Below, one piece after another: positions 45,746 through 57,146 of a stretch of 64,000 bases of DNA. Origin of the DNA: Riptortus pedestris. Its lineage: Eukaryota; Arthropoda; Insecta; Hemiptera; Alydidae. Both the position numbers and the translations under genes were made by a program. A model generated the notes under the pieces. The model had not been told where the DNA came from and ran no database searches. It saw nothing but the letters and a program-made list of their open reading frames with translations. Where the stretch lies: positions 99,237,501 through 99,301,500 of the forward strand of contig CM032233.1 of the NCBI GenBank assembly GCA_019009955.1. Reading direction: 5' to 3'. Within the stretch, counting starts at the first letter, position 1. The number at the start of each line of letters is the position of its first letter.

Positions 45746-46060
45746 TATATATATAGGCAGCCGCTGCAGATACATTAGATAATGGTTATTACGTATAATG
45801 GCGACATAAACTGCTTTATAGGCTAAGCACATTTATTTACTAAAACGACAGAAGGTCACCTGGTGGTAAACGCTCACTTCTCTTCCTGAATCCATTTATT
45901 AGCCATCTGCATGTTTCACTTCACAGGATGTCTCATCAGGAGATAACATCACTGCCTAATATACATACAACTATACTGCTCAGAGAGCCACGTAAATACT
46001 GAACGAAAGGTAGAATTGGCGTACGATATAGGTTAATAATTGTATTGAAGAAGTGAAAAG
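45746..46060. other. Unannotated spacer
   Basis: Short GCAGC/GCTGC palindrome near 45759; nothing else recognised. Confidence 0.4.
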
Positions 46061-46330
46061 GTCAGTCACGCAGGGGTTGCGTAAACTAAGCAGATTTCCC
46101 AAGTGTCGGGAGGACATACTGGTAGTTTTATCACTCCATCTATTCTTCTCTAACTAAGGAAGAGAAGAAATAAAATAACAATGATAATATCGGATTTATC
46201 CGATAAATAAAATTGGGGGTTTACTGATGGCTGAAAACAAAAAATTAAAAATATCTGTAATTGTAGAGCAGCACATTTTTAACAAGTTTGGTTCTATACA
46301 AAAATTTTCCGATCGGACCTATAATAACTT
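46061..46330 (+). mobile_element. HLN 5' part
   Basis: GTCAGTCACGCAGGGGTTGC, CAGATTTCCCAAGTG and GGGGGTTTACTGATGGCTGA, then core to CCGATCGGACC. The remainder is replaced by an opposite fragment. Confidence 0.7.
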
Positions 46331-46364
46331 GGAAAAATATAAATATCTCAACTAATATTAGTAA

Positions 46365-46725
46365 GACAGACGTTCTATATAACCAATTTTATTTCAAATT
46401 TCATTTACTGTAAATGTTGCCGGTTACATGTTTTTACAGATTTGCCATCTGCAAAACCCTATTCATAGTCATCTCATATCGAAAAGATAATATACGATGA
46501 AACTTCTAATTCTAAGATTAATGAAAAATACTGTTTTCAACGGACCTATGTGTCATACATGCACAATGTTGGGTGTGGCGACATATATTATGCTTAAAGA
46601 TACTCAATTTTCACTTGATCTTATACTCAATATTTAAAAGATTCACATAAAGATTAATTTAGTTTATGGTCGTCATCGGACCAAGGGGGGATTGGGCTGG
46701 GAGATGAGTTAATAGATAGAATGGC
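46365..46725 (-). mobile_element. Old HLN core dimer fragment
   Basis: ATATAACCAATTTTATTTCA, GTTACATGTTTTTACAG, AATACTGTTTTCAACGGACC, then a second core start (GGTCGTCATCGGACCAAGG). Diverged; same dimer order as 34148-35024. Confidence 0.45.
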
Positions 46726-47433
46726 TTAAGGAAACAGTTACTCTCAAAAATATAACTATGACATCGAATTTCATTTACGATTGATTTTCCTGTTGTGGTG
46801 AGCAACTCTCGCTTTCAAGATACATACGGAAAACAACTAATTTTAATAAAAATCACTTTTCTTGTTCAAACCATTAATGATGCCACAGAACCACTTTTGG
46901 CCTATTTAAATACAAGCAGAAAACTATGCTTGTATTTTAAAAATAAATTTCTGAAAAGGAACTACGACCTATTCAGGTTGGCATATATGCGACCGGGGTA
47001 ATTTAACACATTGCTTCCGAAAAATAACTTAAAATAATTTTTATTGTCATTACACTGTACTATTTCATTTGTTGATAAGGGAATCAGAAATGCATGCCAC
47101 GTATATTTTTTACTTAATAAGTAGGCTAATTTCATTCAGTACAGCTAAAAGGGGAGAGTTTTGAGTCAGTAATGGGAGTTGGTTGTACAGCATGTAACTG
47201 ACGTGGTCAATGTCGTTGAGGTTATGGAGTGGAAAGATCGCTATCTAGACCACAAGGCTCAAACGACAAAACAAAACCAGGTAAGTCGGCTATATAAAGC
47301 AGCAGTACTAGGACTAAATGTGGACAAAATGTAGTAACTCCTAAGGGATCCAGATCAGATCCCTTACTCCTAACTCTTCCTTTTTCAAATTTAATTAAAA
47401 AGAAATCATCTAATGAGGTTCTCCTAAAGACAC
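46726..47433. other. Unannotated stretch
   Basis: Two short frames without motifs (46795-47001 +, 47222-47467 -). Nothing else. Confidence 0.4.
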
Positions 47434-47545
47434 ACATTTTGAACACTTTCTTCAAATATCCATCCATATACGTACCACCAAGAGGATGTCAAAAAGTCGG
47501 TCAGGCAAGGGCTGCGAAAAATAAGCAGATTTCCCAATCGCAGAA
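47434..47545. mobile_element. HLN fragments, opposed
   Basis: A reverse 3' block (TTTCTTCAAATATCCATCCA) to about 47494 is followed at 47496 by a plus-strand 5' end GTCGGTCAGGCAAGGGCTGC. The pair resembles the junction at 29683-29730. Confidence 0.55.
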
Positions 47546-47654
47546 ATGATTCGCGTAATTTATATTGCACATGGACTTCAGAATAGTTACATAAAAATAC
47601 CTGACAATAAAAGTCACATTTACGAAACCACGATGAACAGACACTAAGCTATCA

Positions 47655-47854
47655 TTCTTCCCTTAAGGGAAATCACCTATTGAGGTTGTACTCATGACGC
47701 GATTTTGTTATGTACGTATGTTCACCATCTTGATTATTAAACGAGATAAATATCAAATATTATTCTCACTGAACTTTTACTTTTTTGAGATAAATGCAAA
47801 TACGTGGTACACGTGGGAAATCTGCTTAGTTTACGCAGCCCCTGCGTGAAGGAC
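47655..47854 (-). mobile_element. HLN copy, internally deleted, both ends
   Basis: Only 200 bp: reverse 3' palindrome TTCCCTTAAGGGAAATCACC, short 3' block, K-type interior and a perfect 5' hairpin (TTTACGCAGCCCCTGCGTGA). It is the minimal unit seen with both ends. Confidence 0.8.
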
Positions 47855-47856
47855 TT

Positions 47857-48422
47857 ATAGCAGATTTCCCTTAAGGGAAATCAGCTATTGAGGTTGTACT
47901 CATGACGGAATTTTCGAAATTTTTCTTGAAATGTCCATCGATCCTATCCAGGAGATGACGAAAATGAGGTCCGTTCAAAACTGTATATATATTTGTCTGT
48001 TACCGCTCTAGCGGTCGCAATTTATGTTTTATCGTTACCAAACTTGATATATAATCCGTTTATACCAAAAGAAAGATCAAGTTCGTTAATGGCTGAAATC
48101 GGTTAAGGGGAGGGGGGGTTTAGGGGGGAGAATTTCGATAATTCTAAATATCCCCGTTATTATGCGTCGGTATGCAAATTAAATTTACTATAAATATTGT
48201 TCTATACATTTATTCTCTATCTTGAATATTAACCGAGATATTTGTATTTGTATTCTGTGTTTGGACTCCCCCGAGAGCTCTGGCGGCCGTTTCCGTAACT
48301 GTTCGTCCCTCGTGAATAGGTTTAGAGATCCCTTACTACTACAGTTGTTATTGGGCAGATTACTCTACTGTAAAACTTCACGTGGAAATCTACTTAGTTT
48401 ACGTAGCCCCTGCGTGACGGAC
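47857..48422 (-). mobile_element. HLN copy, S type, complete
   Basis: Reverse 3' palindrome perfect; short TA array (47984-47991); CGCTCTAGCGGTCGC; G tract; S module (GGCCGTTTCCGTAACTGTTC); 5' hairpin with one change (TTTACGTAGCCCCTGCGTGA). Its 3' end is 2 bp from the previous copy. Confidence 0.9.
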
Positions 48423-48424
48423 TT

Positions 48425-48951
48425 TTTGTTTTATCGTTATCAAACTCGATATGTAAACGGATTATGTAAAAAGACAGATCAAGTTCGTTAATAGCTGAAA
48501 TCGGACCAGTGGGAGGCGGGGTTTAAAGGGGGGGGGTTTGATAATACGAAATATCTCTGTTACTATACGTCCGTTCGAAAATTGTATAAAACCAATCTCA
48601 TTGCAAATTAAAATATTTTTATATACATGTATACTCTATCTTGAATATTAACCGAGATATTTGCATTTTTCAGTTTTCAGCCTTCAGCAAACCCCCAGTT
48701 CTACTCATGCTACATAAACAATACTCTGTTATGTAATAAACCACATTTTTCGAAGCTTAAATACCATAAATTGTTTTCCAGAGACCTTTATTATACGAGA
48801 CAAATGCAAATATGTTATCGTGACCCCCCCTTAAGTTTTTGGACTACTAAAATTTGATATTTGATTGATTGAGATAAAAAATATTCTGATCAATTATAAA
48901 TTACAGTACATGATATAGTAAATAGTTTTCAATAAAGTTAATATGTTATAT

Positions 48952-49008
<57 letters not shown>

Positions 49009-49220
49009 GATATATCAGTAATTGTTTCTCTTTCCTGTGAGAAGTTGGCACACCTGTTTGTTTACGTTTCCGGTGCTTCCCGTCTGGAGGTTTCTTATTA
49101 TCGTTTGTATTTATTCACTTGATGTTGACGGTGCTATTTTGTTAGCAGTATGTAGATTTATCCATTGTTAAACATCACGAGGGAAATCTGCTTAGTTTAC
49201 GCAGCCCCTGAGAGACGGAC
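48425..49220 (-). mobile_element. HLN copy, L type, lacking 3' part
   Basis: Starts within the core (TTTTGTTTTATCGTTATCAA) directly against the 5' end of the preceding copy, and keeps G tract, core, L module and 5' end (TTTACGCAGCCCCTGAGAGA). An extra TA array (48957-49003) lies inside the L module at a site other copies lack. Confidence 0.85.
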
Positions 49221-49739
49221 CTTTCTTATATGTTGACAAAGGTTATTTATATGGACCTGAGAGGGATAATTAGGGTTTATAGACACACATATTATAGGAA
49301 CACTCATAGCTATATCATCAAGCTCTAAATTTACCACTGTTTCCGTGAAACATTCACTCATATTGCGGTCCCAATAGGCCAATGAGTCAGAGTTTTAGAA
49401 TGATTAAGCCGTAACCAATGATCTCCATGTTTATAAACAAGTTTATCAGCGGATAGTAGGAAACAGGCGGATATGGTGGCCGAATTGAAAGGTTGAAGCT
49501 GCGAGGAAACACGAGTCCAACCTCCAGGGCTCGAGTGAAAGTGTGCCTACCGCAAGGTCATTGCTATAGATTCTGGTTGAGGAGACCCTTGACAGTGTAG
49601 GCCAGAGGTGAAGGAGGCTTCCAAACCAAATGTTTCAAGACATTAACTATGAGTTAGTACATATAAGGGAGAGTACGGTAACGAAATTGTTGAAGTGTAA
49701 TATACGTATTAGTGTAGTAATCAATAAAGAATAAAAAAA
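49221..49739. other. Unannotated spacer
   Basis: 49440-49640 is less AT-rich and without stop-free frames of note. Nothing recognised. Confidence 0.35.
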
Positions 49740-50206
49740 GGCCGTCACGTTAACTAAGCAGATTTTCCATGTGCGCAACGCATTTGCATTTATGTCAAAA
49801 CTTAAAATTTCAATGAGAACAATATTTGGTATTTAAGCTTCAAATAAAGTCCTTCATAACAGAATAAAATATTGTTAATATGAGATGAGTAGGAATGGGG
49901 GTTTACTGAAGACCGAAAACTAAAAAATGCAAATATTTCAGTTAGTAATCAACATAGTGAAGAAATGTACATAACAACATTTATAGAACATTACATTTGC
50001 AATTCTATTGGTTTTATACAATTATTCGATCCGACGCATATTAACGGAGGTATTAAGAATTTTAGAAATTCTCCACCTCTAAACCCCGCCTCGCCCTGGT
50101 CCGATTTCAGCTATTAACGAACTTAATCTTTCTTTTTACATAAAATGATTATATATCAAGTTTGGTGACGATAAGACAAAAATTGCGACCGCTAGAGCGG
50201 TAACAG

Positions 50207-50263
<57 letters not shown>

Positions 50264-50309
50264 ACATTTGAATATATTAAGGGGACATTCCCCTTAAGGG
50301 AAATCTGCT
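49740..50309 (+). mobile_element. HLN copy, K type, complete but 3' block shortened
   Basis: 5' GGCCGTCACGTTAACTAAGC, K module (GCATTTATGTCAAAACTTAA), core, CGACCGCTAGAGCGGTAAC and TA array (50212-50261). Most of the 3' block is deleted (TGGACATTTGAATATATTAA), before CCCCTTAAGGGAAATC-TGCT. Confidence 0.85.
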
Positions 50310-50312
50310 AAA

Positions 50313-51024
50313 GTCTGTCGCGCAGGGGCTACGTTAACTAAGCAGATTTCCCTTGTGAAGGTTAACAATAGATAAATCTACTAAAGGTAACACAACGCCA
50401 CCGTGATTATTGAGTGAACACAAATAAATACAAACGGCGATAAGAAATCTTTTAGTAAAATTTAATAATTTCCCAACAGGAAGCGTATGAAATGTAAACT
50501 GACAGGTCTGCTAACCTCTCACCGAAAAAAAAAACAATTACTCAACTATATCAGAATACGGATATAACGTACTAATTTGATTGAAAACTATTAATGAGGG
50601 TGGTAACCTGTAGATAACACGTCCTAATTAGCCTTAGTTGCAAAAAAGTGGACGTTAATAAATAAATAAATAATTGAAAACTATTTACTATATCAAGTAC
50701 TGTATTTTATAATGAATCTGAAAATTTTTTATCTCAATAAATCAAATTTTAATAATTCTAGAACTTAAGGCAGGATGGGATGGGGGTCACCAGAATATTT
50801 TAGTTGATCTTTCTTTTTAAATAAAACGACTAAATATCGAGTTTCGATACGATTAAACAATATTTGCGACTGCTAGATCGGTAACAGAATATATATATAT
50901 ACGCACAATTTTGAACAGACCTCATTTTCGTCCTCTCCTTGGCAGGATCGATAGACATTTGAAGAAAAGGTTCGAAAATTGCGTACGACCTGAATAGCTG
51001 ATTTCCCTTGAGGGAAAATCTGCT
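50313..51024 (+). mobile_element. HLN copy, L type, head-to-tail with previous copy
   Basis: Starts GTCTGTCGCGCAGGGGCTAC three A residues after the previous TGCT. L module present, interrupted by a SINE tail at 50593-50672. Much of the common core is deleted between the L part and TAGTTGATCTTTCTTTTT. It ends GATTTCCCTTGAGGGAAAAT-CTGCT. Confidence 0.85.
50593..50672 (+). mobile_element. SINE tail, 5'-truncated, 13-bp TSD
   Basis: Only the last 80 bp of the SINE (GGTGGTAACCTGTAGATAAC ... (AAAT)n). Flanked by ATTGAAAACTATT at 50580-50592 and 50673-50685. Abrupt 5' truncation plus a duplicated target is the known mark of LINE-driven retroposition. Confidence 0.9.
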
Positions 51025-51385
51025 AACAAAATGTGTAACCATTTTCACGAAGAGTCTAGAACACTTACAATGGCTGTATATAAATTACGATTAATTATAG
51101 TCGTTCTAATTTCGTTTGGGGAATACATTATTGAGGCTTGTTCAAATGCTCGAAAATGACTTCAGCGGCTTAGTCGAAAATCACTGAAAATCAATACCTG
51201 ATTTTCTTGTTAAAACAAAAACTTATATATTTAGATGGTTTGCCATATCGAAACCCAACTTCACATTTAAGTTTTTGACCAAAATAAGGTAGTCCGTATT
51301 AAATTTAAATTCATAATATGTTCCCCATGTGAAAAATGTTTATTTAAATCATTTTTTCTTTTTTTGGGTTCACATAAATAAGTAT
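51025..51385. other. Unannotated AT-rich spacer
   Basis: Nothing recognised. Confidence 0.45.
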
Positions 51386-51720
51386 AAGAAATAACCAAAT
51401 ATACAGCTCTGCACTCTAAATTTAATTTTTATTTAGTTCATTATAACGCGTCGGCCTTTGAGGACATCTTCAAATAATCCTTATATCATAGTTCTAAAAT
51501 ACTTTTATTCTTTATGAGGGGCATGATTACTTACTAATTTAATTACTTAGTAATTTTAGAGAGGTTGACAAAGAGCTGATCATGCTTCCCATTAAGAAGA
51601 AAGGTATTTTAGGACTATAATATAAGGATTATTTGAAGATGGTCACATAGGCTGATATGTTATAATGAACTAAATAAAAATTAAACTTGGAATGGAGCAC
51701 TGTATACTTGGTTATTTCTT
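51386..51720. repeat. 335-bp foldback (inverted repeat)
   Basis: Arms at 51386-51529 and 51577-51720, about 144 bp each, pair over nearly their whole length with scattered mismatches. Outer ends are AAGAAATAACCAA and TTGGTTATTTCTT; both arms contain TTTAATTTTTATTTAGTTCA. The 47-base loop has TTACTAA/TTAGTAA. No TSD seen. Could be a foldback MITE or an inverted duplication. Confidence 0.85.
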
Positions 51721-52879
51721 ATGTGGAAAACATTAGACATTTTAACAATAAATGCAATTTTCGGATGTGGTGTACTGTCAATGACAAGGTAGTTTACGGA
51801 ACAGTGGTGTAGCCTTCATTGTGCTCCCACTGCTCAACTCGCGGCCTAATTCATTAATTATGGCTTTGGAAGAAGAAATGAAGACAGGGCTGTTTGGTAC
51901 AGCATAGGTATATTTATTTATGGTGAACCAGAGCACTACAATATAATGAAAATTCGACTGAAGGAGTTCCATAAATGAAAGTTTACTCCCATTCATCAAT
52001 TTGCCCCATCCCCAGAAGATGCCTCATGCAAAATGCCTCGTTCTGAATAAGCATCACTTAGGGTTGACACTTGTTGTTGAGGTACTTTCAATTTAATTCT
52101 TTGCAAAATAAAAGCAGGACTGACCAGTGAGGGTAGAGGGGTGGGAGTGTAATTGTCTTAAGAAGGAGCCCAATCAGGGAAGAGGGTGCGGGGAGAGGGG
52201 AAAAGCAACAGGTGGCTCTGAAACTTCCCGCTCCACCACCTCCAACTCGTCATTATACACAGACCTGCCGTCCCTTAATGATCCCTACCTCCAAACATCG
52301 ACAAACATTGCCCGGTTTTGCTAACTCTAACAGGCCACCCCGACTTCTATCATCGCCCCCTGAATATAAACTCATTAAGAGTACCGCAATTTAATTGCTA
52401 TTACTCATCCACTAAATTCATCTCAACGGAGCAGAAAATCAGTGGGCCATTGTCATTTTGGTTATTATTAGAATTCGCCAGGCCTCGAGCGTATTGGAAT
52501 TGGAAATTAGCCTTTTTCGTGGTAATTCAACAGGTTACTTTCACCAGCGACCGAGGAGGTGGACCATTAATAATTAACACTTCCTAGCCCATGTGGCTAC
52601 TACACCACGACATCAGACAATAATCTATACAGAAGCGTCAACAGATTCTCACGCTATAAAATCTATATTTGCATACAATTATGCAGGACCATACACGCGA
52701 AGAAATTATCACGGGAATTCTGAGAAACACACCGAGAGACGTAAGACCAATAGAAGTTATATTGTCTTATAACCAAGATGTGTTCTGATTCACAAAATAT
52801 ATAATTACTGCAAATAAAATTATAATATCATGAAATATTTGTAAACGTAGCATCTAATATATGGGACAATTATGTAATA
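51721..52879. other. Unannotated sequence with GC-elevated island
   Basis: 52110-52350 is GC-richer, with overlapping frames (52127-52324, 52212-52394, 52318-52587) and no known motif. The rest is AT-rich. Possible host exon, unproven. Confidence 0.3.
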
Positions 52880-52888
52880 AAAGCTATA

Positions 52889-53074
52889 CTTTAATTTCAC
52901 ATGGTAAACCTAGAGTGGCGAGTTCAATTCCTGCCTGGGCATTAGGAATTTATTTAGTTCATTAAATAAAATCCTTAGTCCCACCCTGACTAGAAGAGTG
53001 TGGTACCCTGTAGATAATCCGTCCCAATTAGCCTTATTTGTAAAAAAAGTGGACGTTAATAAATAATTTAATTT
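52889..53074 (+). mobile_element. tRNA-derived SINE, slightly 5'-truncated, 9-bp TSD
   Basis: Starts within the tRNA-like head (CTTTAATTTCACATGGTAAA), B box GAGTTCAATTCC, body CCTTAGTCCCACCCTGACTA, tail AATAAATAATTT. Flanked by AAAGCTATA at 52880-52888 and 53075-53083. Confidence 0.8.
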
Positions 53075-53236
53075 AAAGCTATAAATTAATAGATATGTGA
53101 GTCAATGAATATGGGAAAGGAAATAATATAAATACATAAAAATATCACAGATTTAGACCATATAAATATCTTTTGTCCAGAATTAGTAATCGTTCAACGT
53201 TCAATTTAGTATGGGGTATCACAATTGGCTTAAAAA

Positions 53237-54741
53237 GCTCGTCACGCTGGGACAGCGCAAAGTAAGCAGAATTACCTCGTGATGTTTTGCAATAGATAAA
53301 TCTACTTACTGGTAACACTTAACACCACCGTGAATATTAAGAAAATAAATACAAGCGGTAATGAGAAATCTTATAGTCAATTTTAATAACCTCCCAACAG
53401 GAGCGTCTGAATTGTAACAAAATAGGTCTGCCAACTTCTCAGACCTGAACAGAAATATACAAGTATTTCTCACCGGAAAGAATAACAATTACTGAAATAT
53501 ATCTGAATATAGCATATTAATTTTATTGAAAACTATTTACTATATCTAGAACTGTAATTTATAATGAATAGGAATAATTTTTATCTCAATCACTCAAATT
53601 TTGGTAGTCCAAGTACTTCAGACGAGGGGGGGGGGCACCATAACATATTTGCATGTATCTTGTATAATGAACGTTTCTTGAAAACAATATTTGGTATTGA
53701 AGGTTCAAATTAGGGATGGGTATCGAACTACAAAACATCGATTATTGACAACCGATTAATATTTGCACTAATTAATCGATACGTCGATTAATCGACGTCA
53801 AAAAAATCGATTAATCGACAAAAACCAAGAAAAACAAATTTCAATATTTATATATATGTTAATTGCTAGTTATGTTTATATTGTTATTGAGGATTAACTA
53901 ACCTCTTTCAATTATCTTTTAACAATTGCAGTTATCAGACAATCGAAGGTTTTACACCTCTTTTTTGTTTGAGCTTACTAGCACATTTAAAAAATTAAAA
54001 AAAATATAAATTACATTTCAAAAATATAAAATTTAAAATTAAAAAACTTAATCTAAATATTGTTAAAAAACATCTATGTTTGCATTAAAAATATTTATTC
54101 AGCAGGGTACATGTTTCGTGGATCATCCACGAATTAAGGTTTTTAATTTTAAATTTTAATTTTTAAAATATAATTTATATATATATATTTTTTTTTTAAT
54201 TTTCAAATGTGCTAGTAAGCTCAAACAAAAAAGAGGTGTAAAACCTTCGATTGTCTGGTAACTGCAATTGTTAAAATATAATTGAAAGAGGTTAGTTAAT
54301 CCTCAATAACAATAAAAAACAAAGTTTTACTGATTGCAATGTAGCTAGTATTGAAAAAAGATCGATTGTGGGAAAGTTGAACAATTAGCTTCAAAATATG
54401 AAAAATTAGTCTAAATTTTCACTTAAGAAAAAGAAAAGAAGAAAAAAAAGATTAAGTAATCGTGATTAATGCATCGATTACCAGATTAATCAAGCATCGT
54501 AAACATCGATTAAAAATACACCGATTATTTGGAGTATTAATCGATTATTACGATTAATCGATTAATCGATACCCATCCCTAGTTCAAATAGGGGGGGGGG
54601 GGGTTTGCTGAAGGCTGAAAAATTGCAAATAACTCGGTTAATATTCAAGATAGAGAATAAATGACAATATTTATAGTAAATTTAATTCGCGTCATGAGTA
54701 CGACTTCAATAGCTGATTTCCCTTAAAGAAAATCTGCTAAA
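53237..54741 (+). mobile_element. HLN copy, L type, carrying a hAT insertion
   Basis: Diverged 5' end (GTCACGCTGGGACAGCGCAA), L module with CACCACCGTGAATATTAAG and G run (53624-53632). A hAT element follows, then core start (GGTTTGCTGAAGGCTGAAAA), then a jump to GTCATGAGTACGACTTCAAT and GATTTCCCTTAAAGAAAATC-TGCT. Array and most of the core are deleted. Confidence 0.8.
53711..54581. mobile_element. hAT foldback element, 871 bp, 8-bp TSD
   Basis: Ends TAGGGATGGGTATCGA / TCGATACCCATCCCTA are perfect 16-bp inverted repeats, flanked by GTTCAAAT at 53703-53710 and 54582-54589. Most of the interior is itself inverted (GAGGATTAACTAACCTCTTT pairs with the segment near 54286), meeting at TTCGTGGAT-C-ATCCACGAA near 54116-54134. 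Multiple ATCGATTAATCGA motifs are subterminal. No transposase; hAT by TSD length and termini. Confidence 0.85.
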
Positions 54742-55742
54742 AAAGGTGCGCTATTATGACTATTTACCCTTGCCCTAGAAGTATCAATCACAAATAATAT
54801 TCAAACTCTTGCCTTATGGCTTATGCTGAAGTACTGTCGTATGAAAAAATAGGGTTTGAAATAAGTATGAAAGTACTAACTATATTATGACTTTTAAAAA
54901 TATCGGGGAACAATTCCATCTGAGGAAGTTTACGTTTTCTAGTTGTAACATGTTCAAGAAGCTGGAAGGGATAGTAAAGAAGAGTAAAAGGACGGAAGAA
55001 TAAATGGATGTCTGCCACGTAGGGACAACTCGCCTCTCATTTTTATTCTTTATTTCTCTCTTAGTAAGAACTCGATGTAAACAGGAATTGGATTTTACAA
55101 TGAAAATGAAATGGTTAGCTTAATAGCTTTAAGTAAACATTTTGTTTAAGCCTAAAAATGCCAATAATTTTTCAAATACTCAAGTTAGAGAAAACAGGCT
55201 ACGAGTCTTAATACTCTAGCAGTTTTTTGTAGGAATGAAAACTTTAAAAAGGTCTAACACGCAGGAGCTGAGTAATTAGCGGTTTTCCTGGAATGCCTTG
55301 AATTTAATGAATGTAATTGAGATACAAATCATATGAATGTCTAGGATATGACATCAGGCCAAAAGAAAGCATGGATGTATTGAAATTTTACTCCTTGTGA
55401 AAAAACCAAAAACTAGCAGAAAGTTAAATAAAACCATATTACCCATTGTGTTGACAGGTATAAAGCGAAGAAGGCACTATAGTCCACTCTTGTAGATTGA
55501 TAGATATTTTATTGGCTTATGTTTACAAACATGTTGCCAAGAGTCTGGTCAATTACTGTTAGTACGGTTGTTAATATAATATAACTTATTAAAAATGTGT
55601 GAATAAATAATAATATTTTCTAAAGTACAAATTAACTGCATATACATTGGTGTGTAATACAATATAAATATTAATCTAAATAATTATAATACTTAATTCA
55701 ATAAATCATAATTTAATGTAAATGAAGGTTAAATAGTATACC

Positions 55743-55780
<38 letters not shown>

Positions 55781-56174
55781 TTTTAGCACTTTTGAAAAAA
55801 GCAGAGCGAAGCAACAATAAAAACAGTATTTGAATCAACGACGCCGAAATACAAATCGGTAAAAGTAATAGGATATAATATAGATCAAATTACTTTAACA
55901 GTTTCATTAATTAAATGAAATGAGAACCCGAGCTTCCGCCAGAGAAGGAATAATTGAATCAACAATATGCTTTAACTTCGTACTTCGCTGTCGAGCTTCG
56001 GTATAAATTTAAAGGAATTTTAGTGCAATTTTGTATCGTGTGCAATTGTTACTTTTTCTAAAGAAAACCCACTAAAAACGACGTACCTCCTGAACCGACA
56101 ACCTCATGATCAATTTTGAAATTGGCGTCTAAATATTTTTAGAGTATACAATGCCAACAGAAAAGAAAAAAAAA
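54742..56174. other. Unannotated stretch with poly-A run
   Basis: A diverged HLN 5' fragment at 55250-55291 (AACACGCAGGAGCTGAGTAA). A run of about 33 A at 55747-55779 may end a retroposon whose body is not recognised. A 65-codon minus frame (54821-55018) lacks motifs. Confidence 0.4.
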
Positions 56175-56960
56175 GTCCACTAAAGCATTTATCTATTAAG
56201 CAGATTTCCCACGCGAAGGTTTACAATAGATAAATATACATACAAGTAACACTACCGTGAATACCCAGTAAATGTACAAGGCTGAATTGTAAACAAACAG
56301 GCAAGCCAGCCTCGTAGCGCTGCATAGATAGACAGGAAAGACAAACAATTAATGAAATATATCTGAATATAACATTAATTTTATTGAAAACAATTTACTA
56401 AAGCTAGTGGTGTAATTTGTAATGAATCAGAATCAGTTTTATCTCAATCACTCAAATTTTAGTAATCCAAAAACAAAAGAAGGGGGGGGGACAACAGAAC
56501 GTATTTGCATATATCTCACAAAGTAAAAGTTAAATGAAAACAATATTTGGTATTTAGGCTTCAATTAATATCTTTTATAATATATCAGAGTATTGTTTAT
56601 GTAACACTAGTAGAACTGGGAGTTTAATGAAGGCTAAAAACTGAAAAATGCAAATATCTCGGTTAATACTCAAGATAAAGAATAAGTGTATATAACGTTA
56701 TTTACAGTGCATTTAATTTTCAATAAGATTGATTCTATACACTTTTTCGGTCCGACTTATAGTAACGGAGAAGTTTCGAATTTTCAAAAATCTCCCACTC
56801 TAAACCCCCCCTCCCCCTTGTCCGATTTCAGCCGTTATCGAACTTGATCTTTCTTTTTACATAAAACGACTAAATATCGAGTTTGGTAACGATTAAACAA
56901 AAATTGCGACCGCTAGAGCGGTAACAGACAAATATATAGATAGATAGATAGACTGATATA

Positions 56961-57023
<63 letters not shown>

Positions 57024-57146
57024 TTGAACGGACTTCATTTTCGTCATCTCCTAGGTACGATCGATGAACATTTGAAGAAAAAATTCGAAAATTCCATTAT
57101 GAGTACAACCTCAATAGCTGATTTCCATTAAGGGAAATCTGCTAAA
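56175..57146 (+). mobile_element. HLN copy, L type, near complete
   Basis: 5' GTCCACTAAAGCATTTATCT (hairpin lost) then AAGCAGATTTCCCACGCG. L module, G run, core, C tract, CGACCGCTAGAGCGGTAAC and (TAGA)n(TA)n array (56934-57020). 3' block and GATTTCCATTAAGGGAAATC-TGCT. 972 bp. Confidence 0.85.

Noticed and set aside
51386..51720. A microRNA precursor
   Set aside because: Arms of 144 bp are far longer than a usual animal precursor; better described as a foldback element or inverted duplication.
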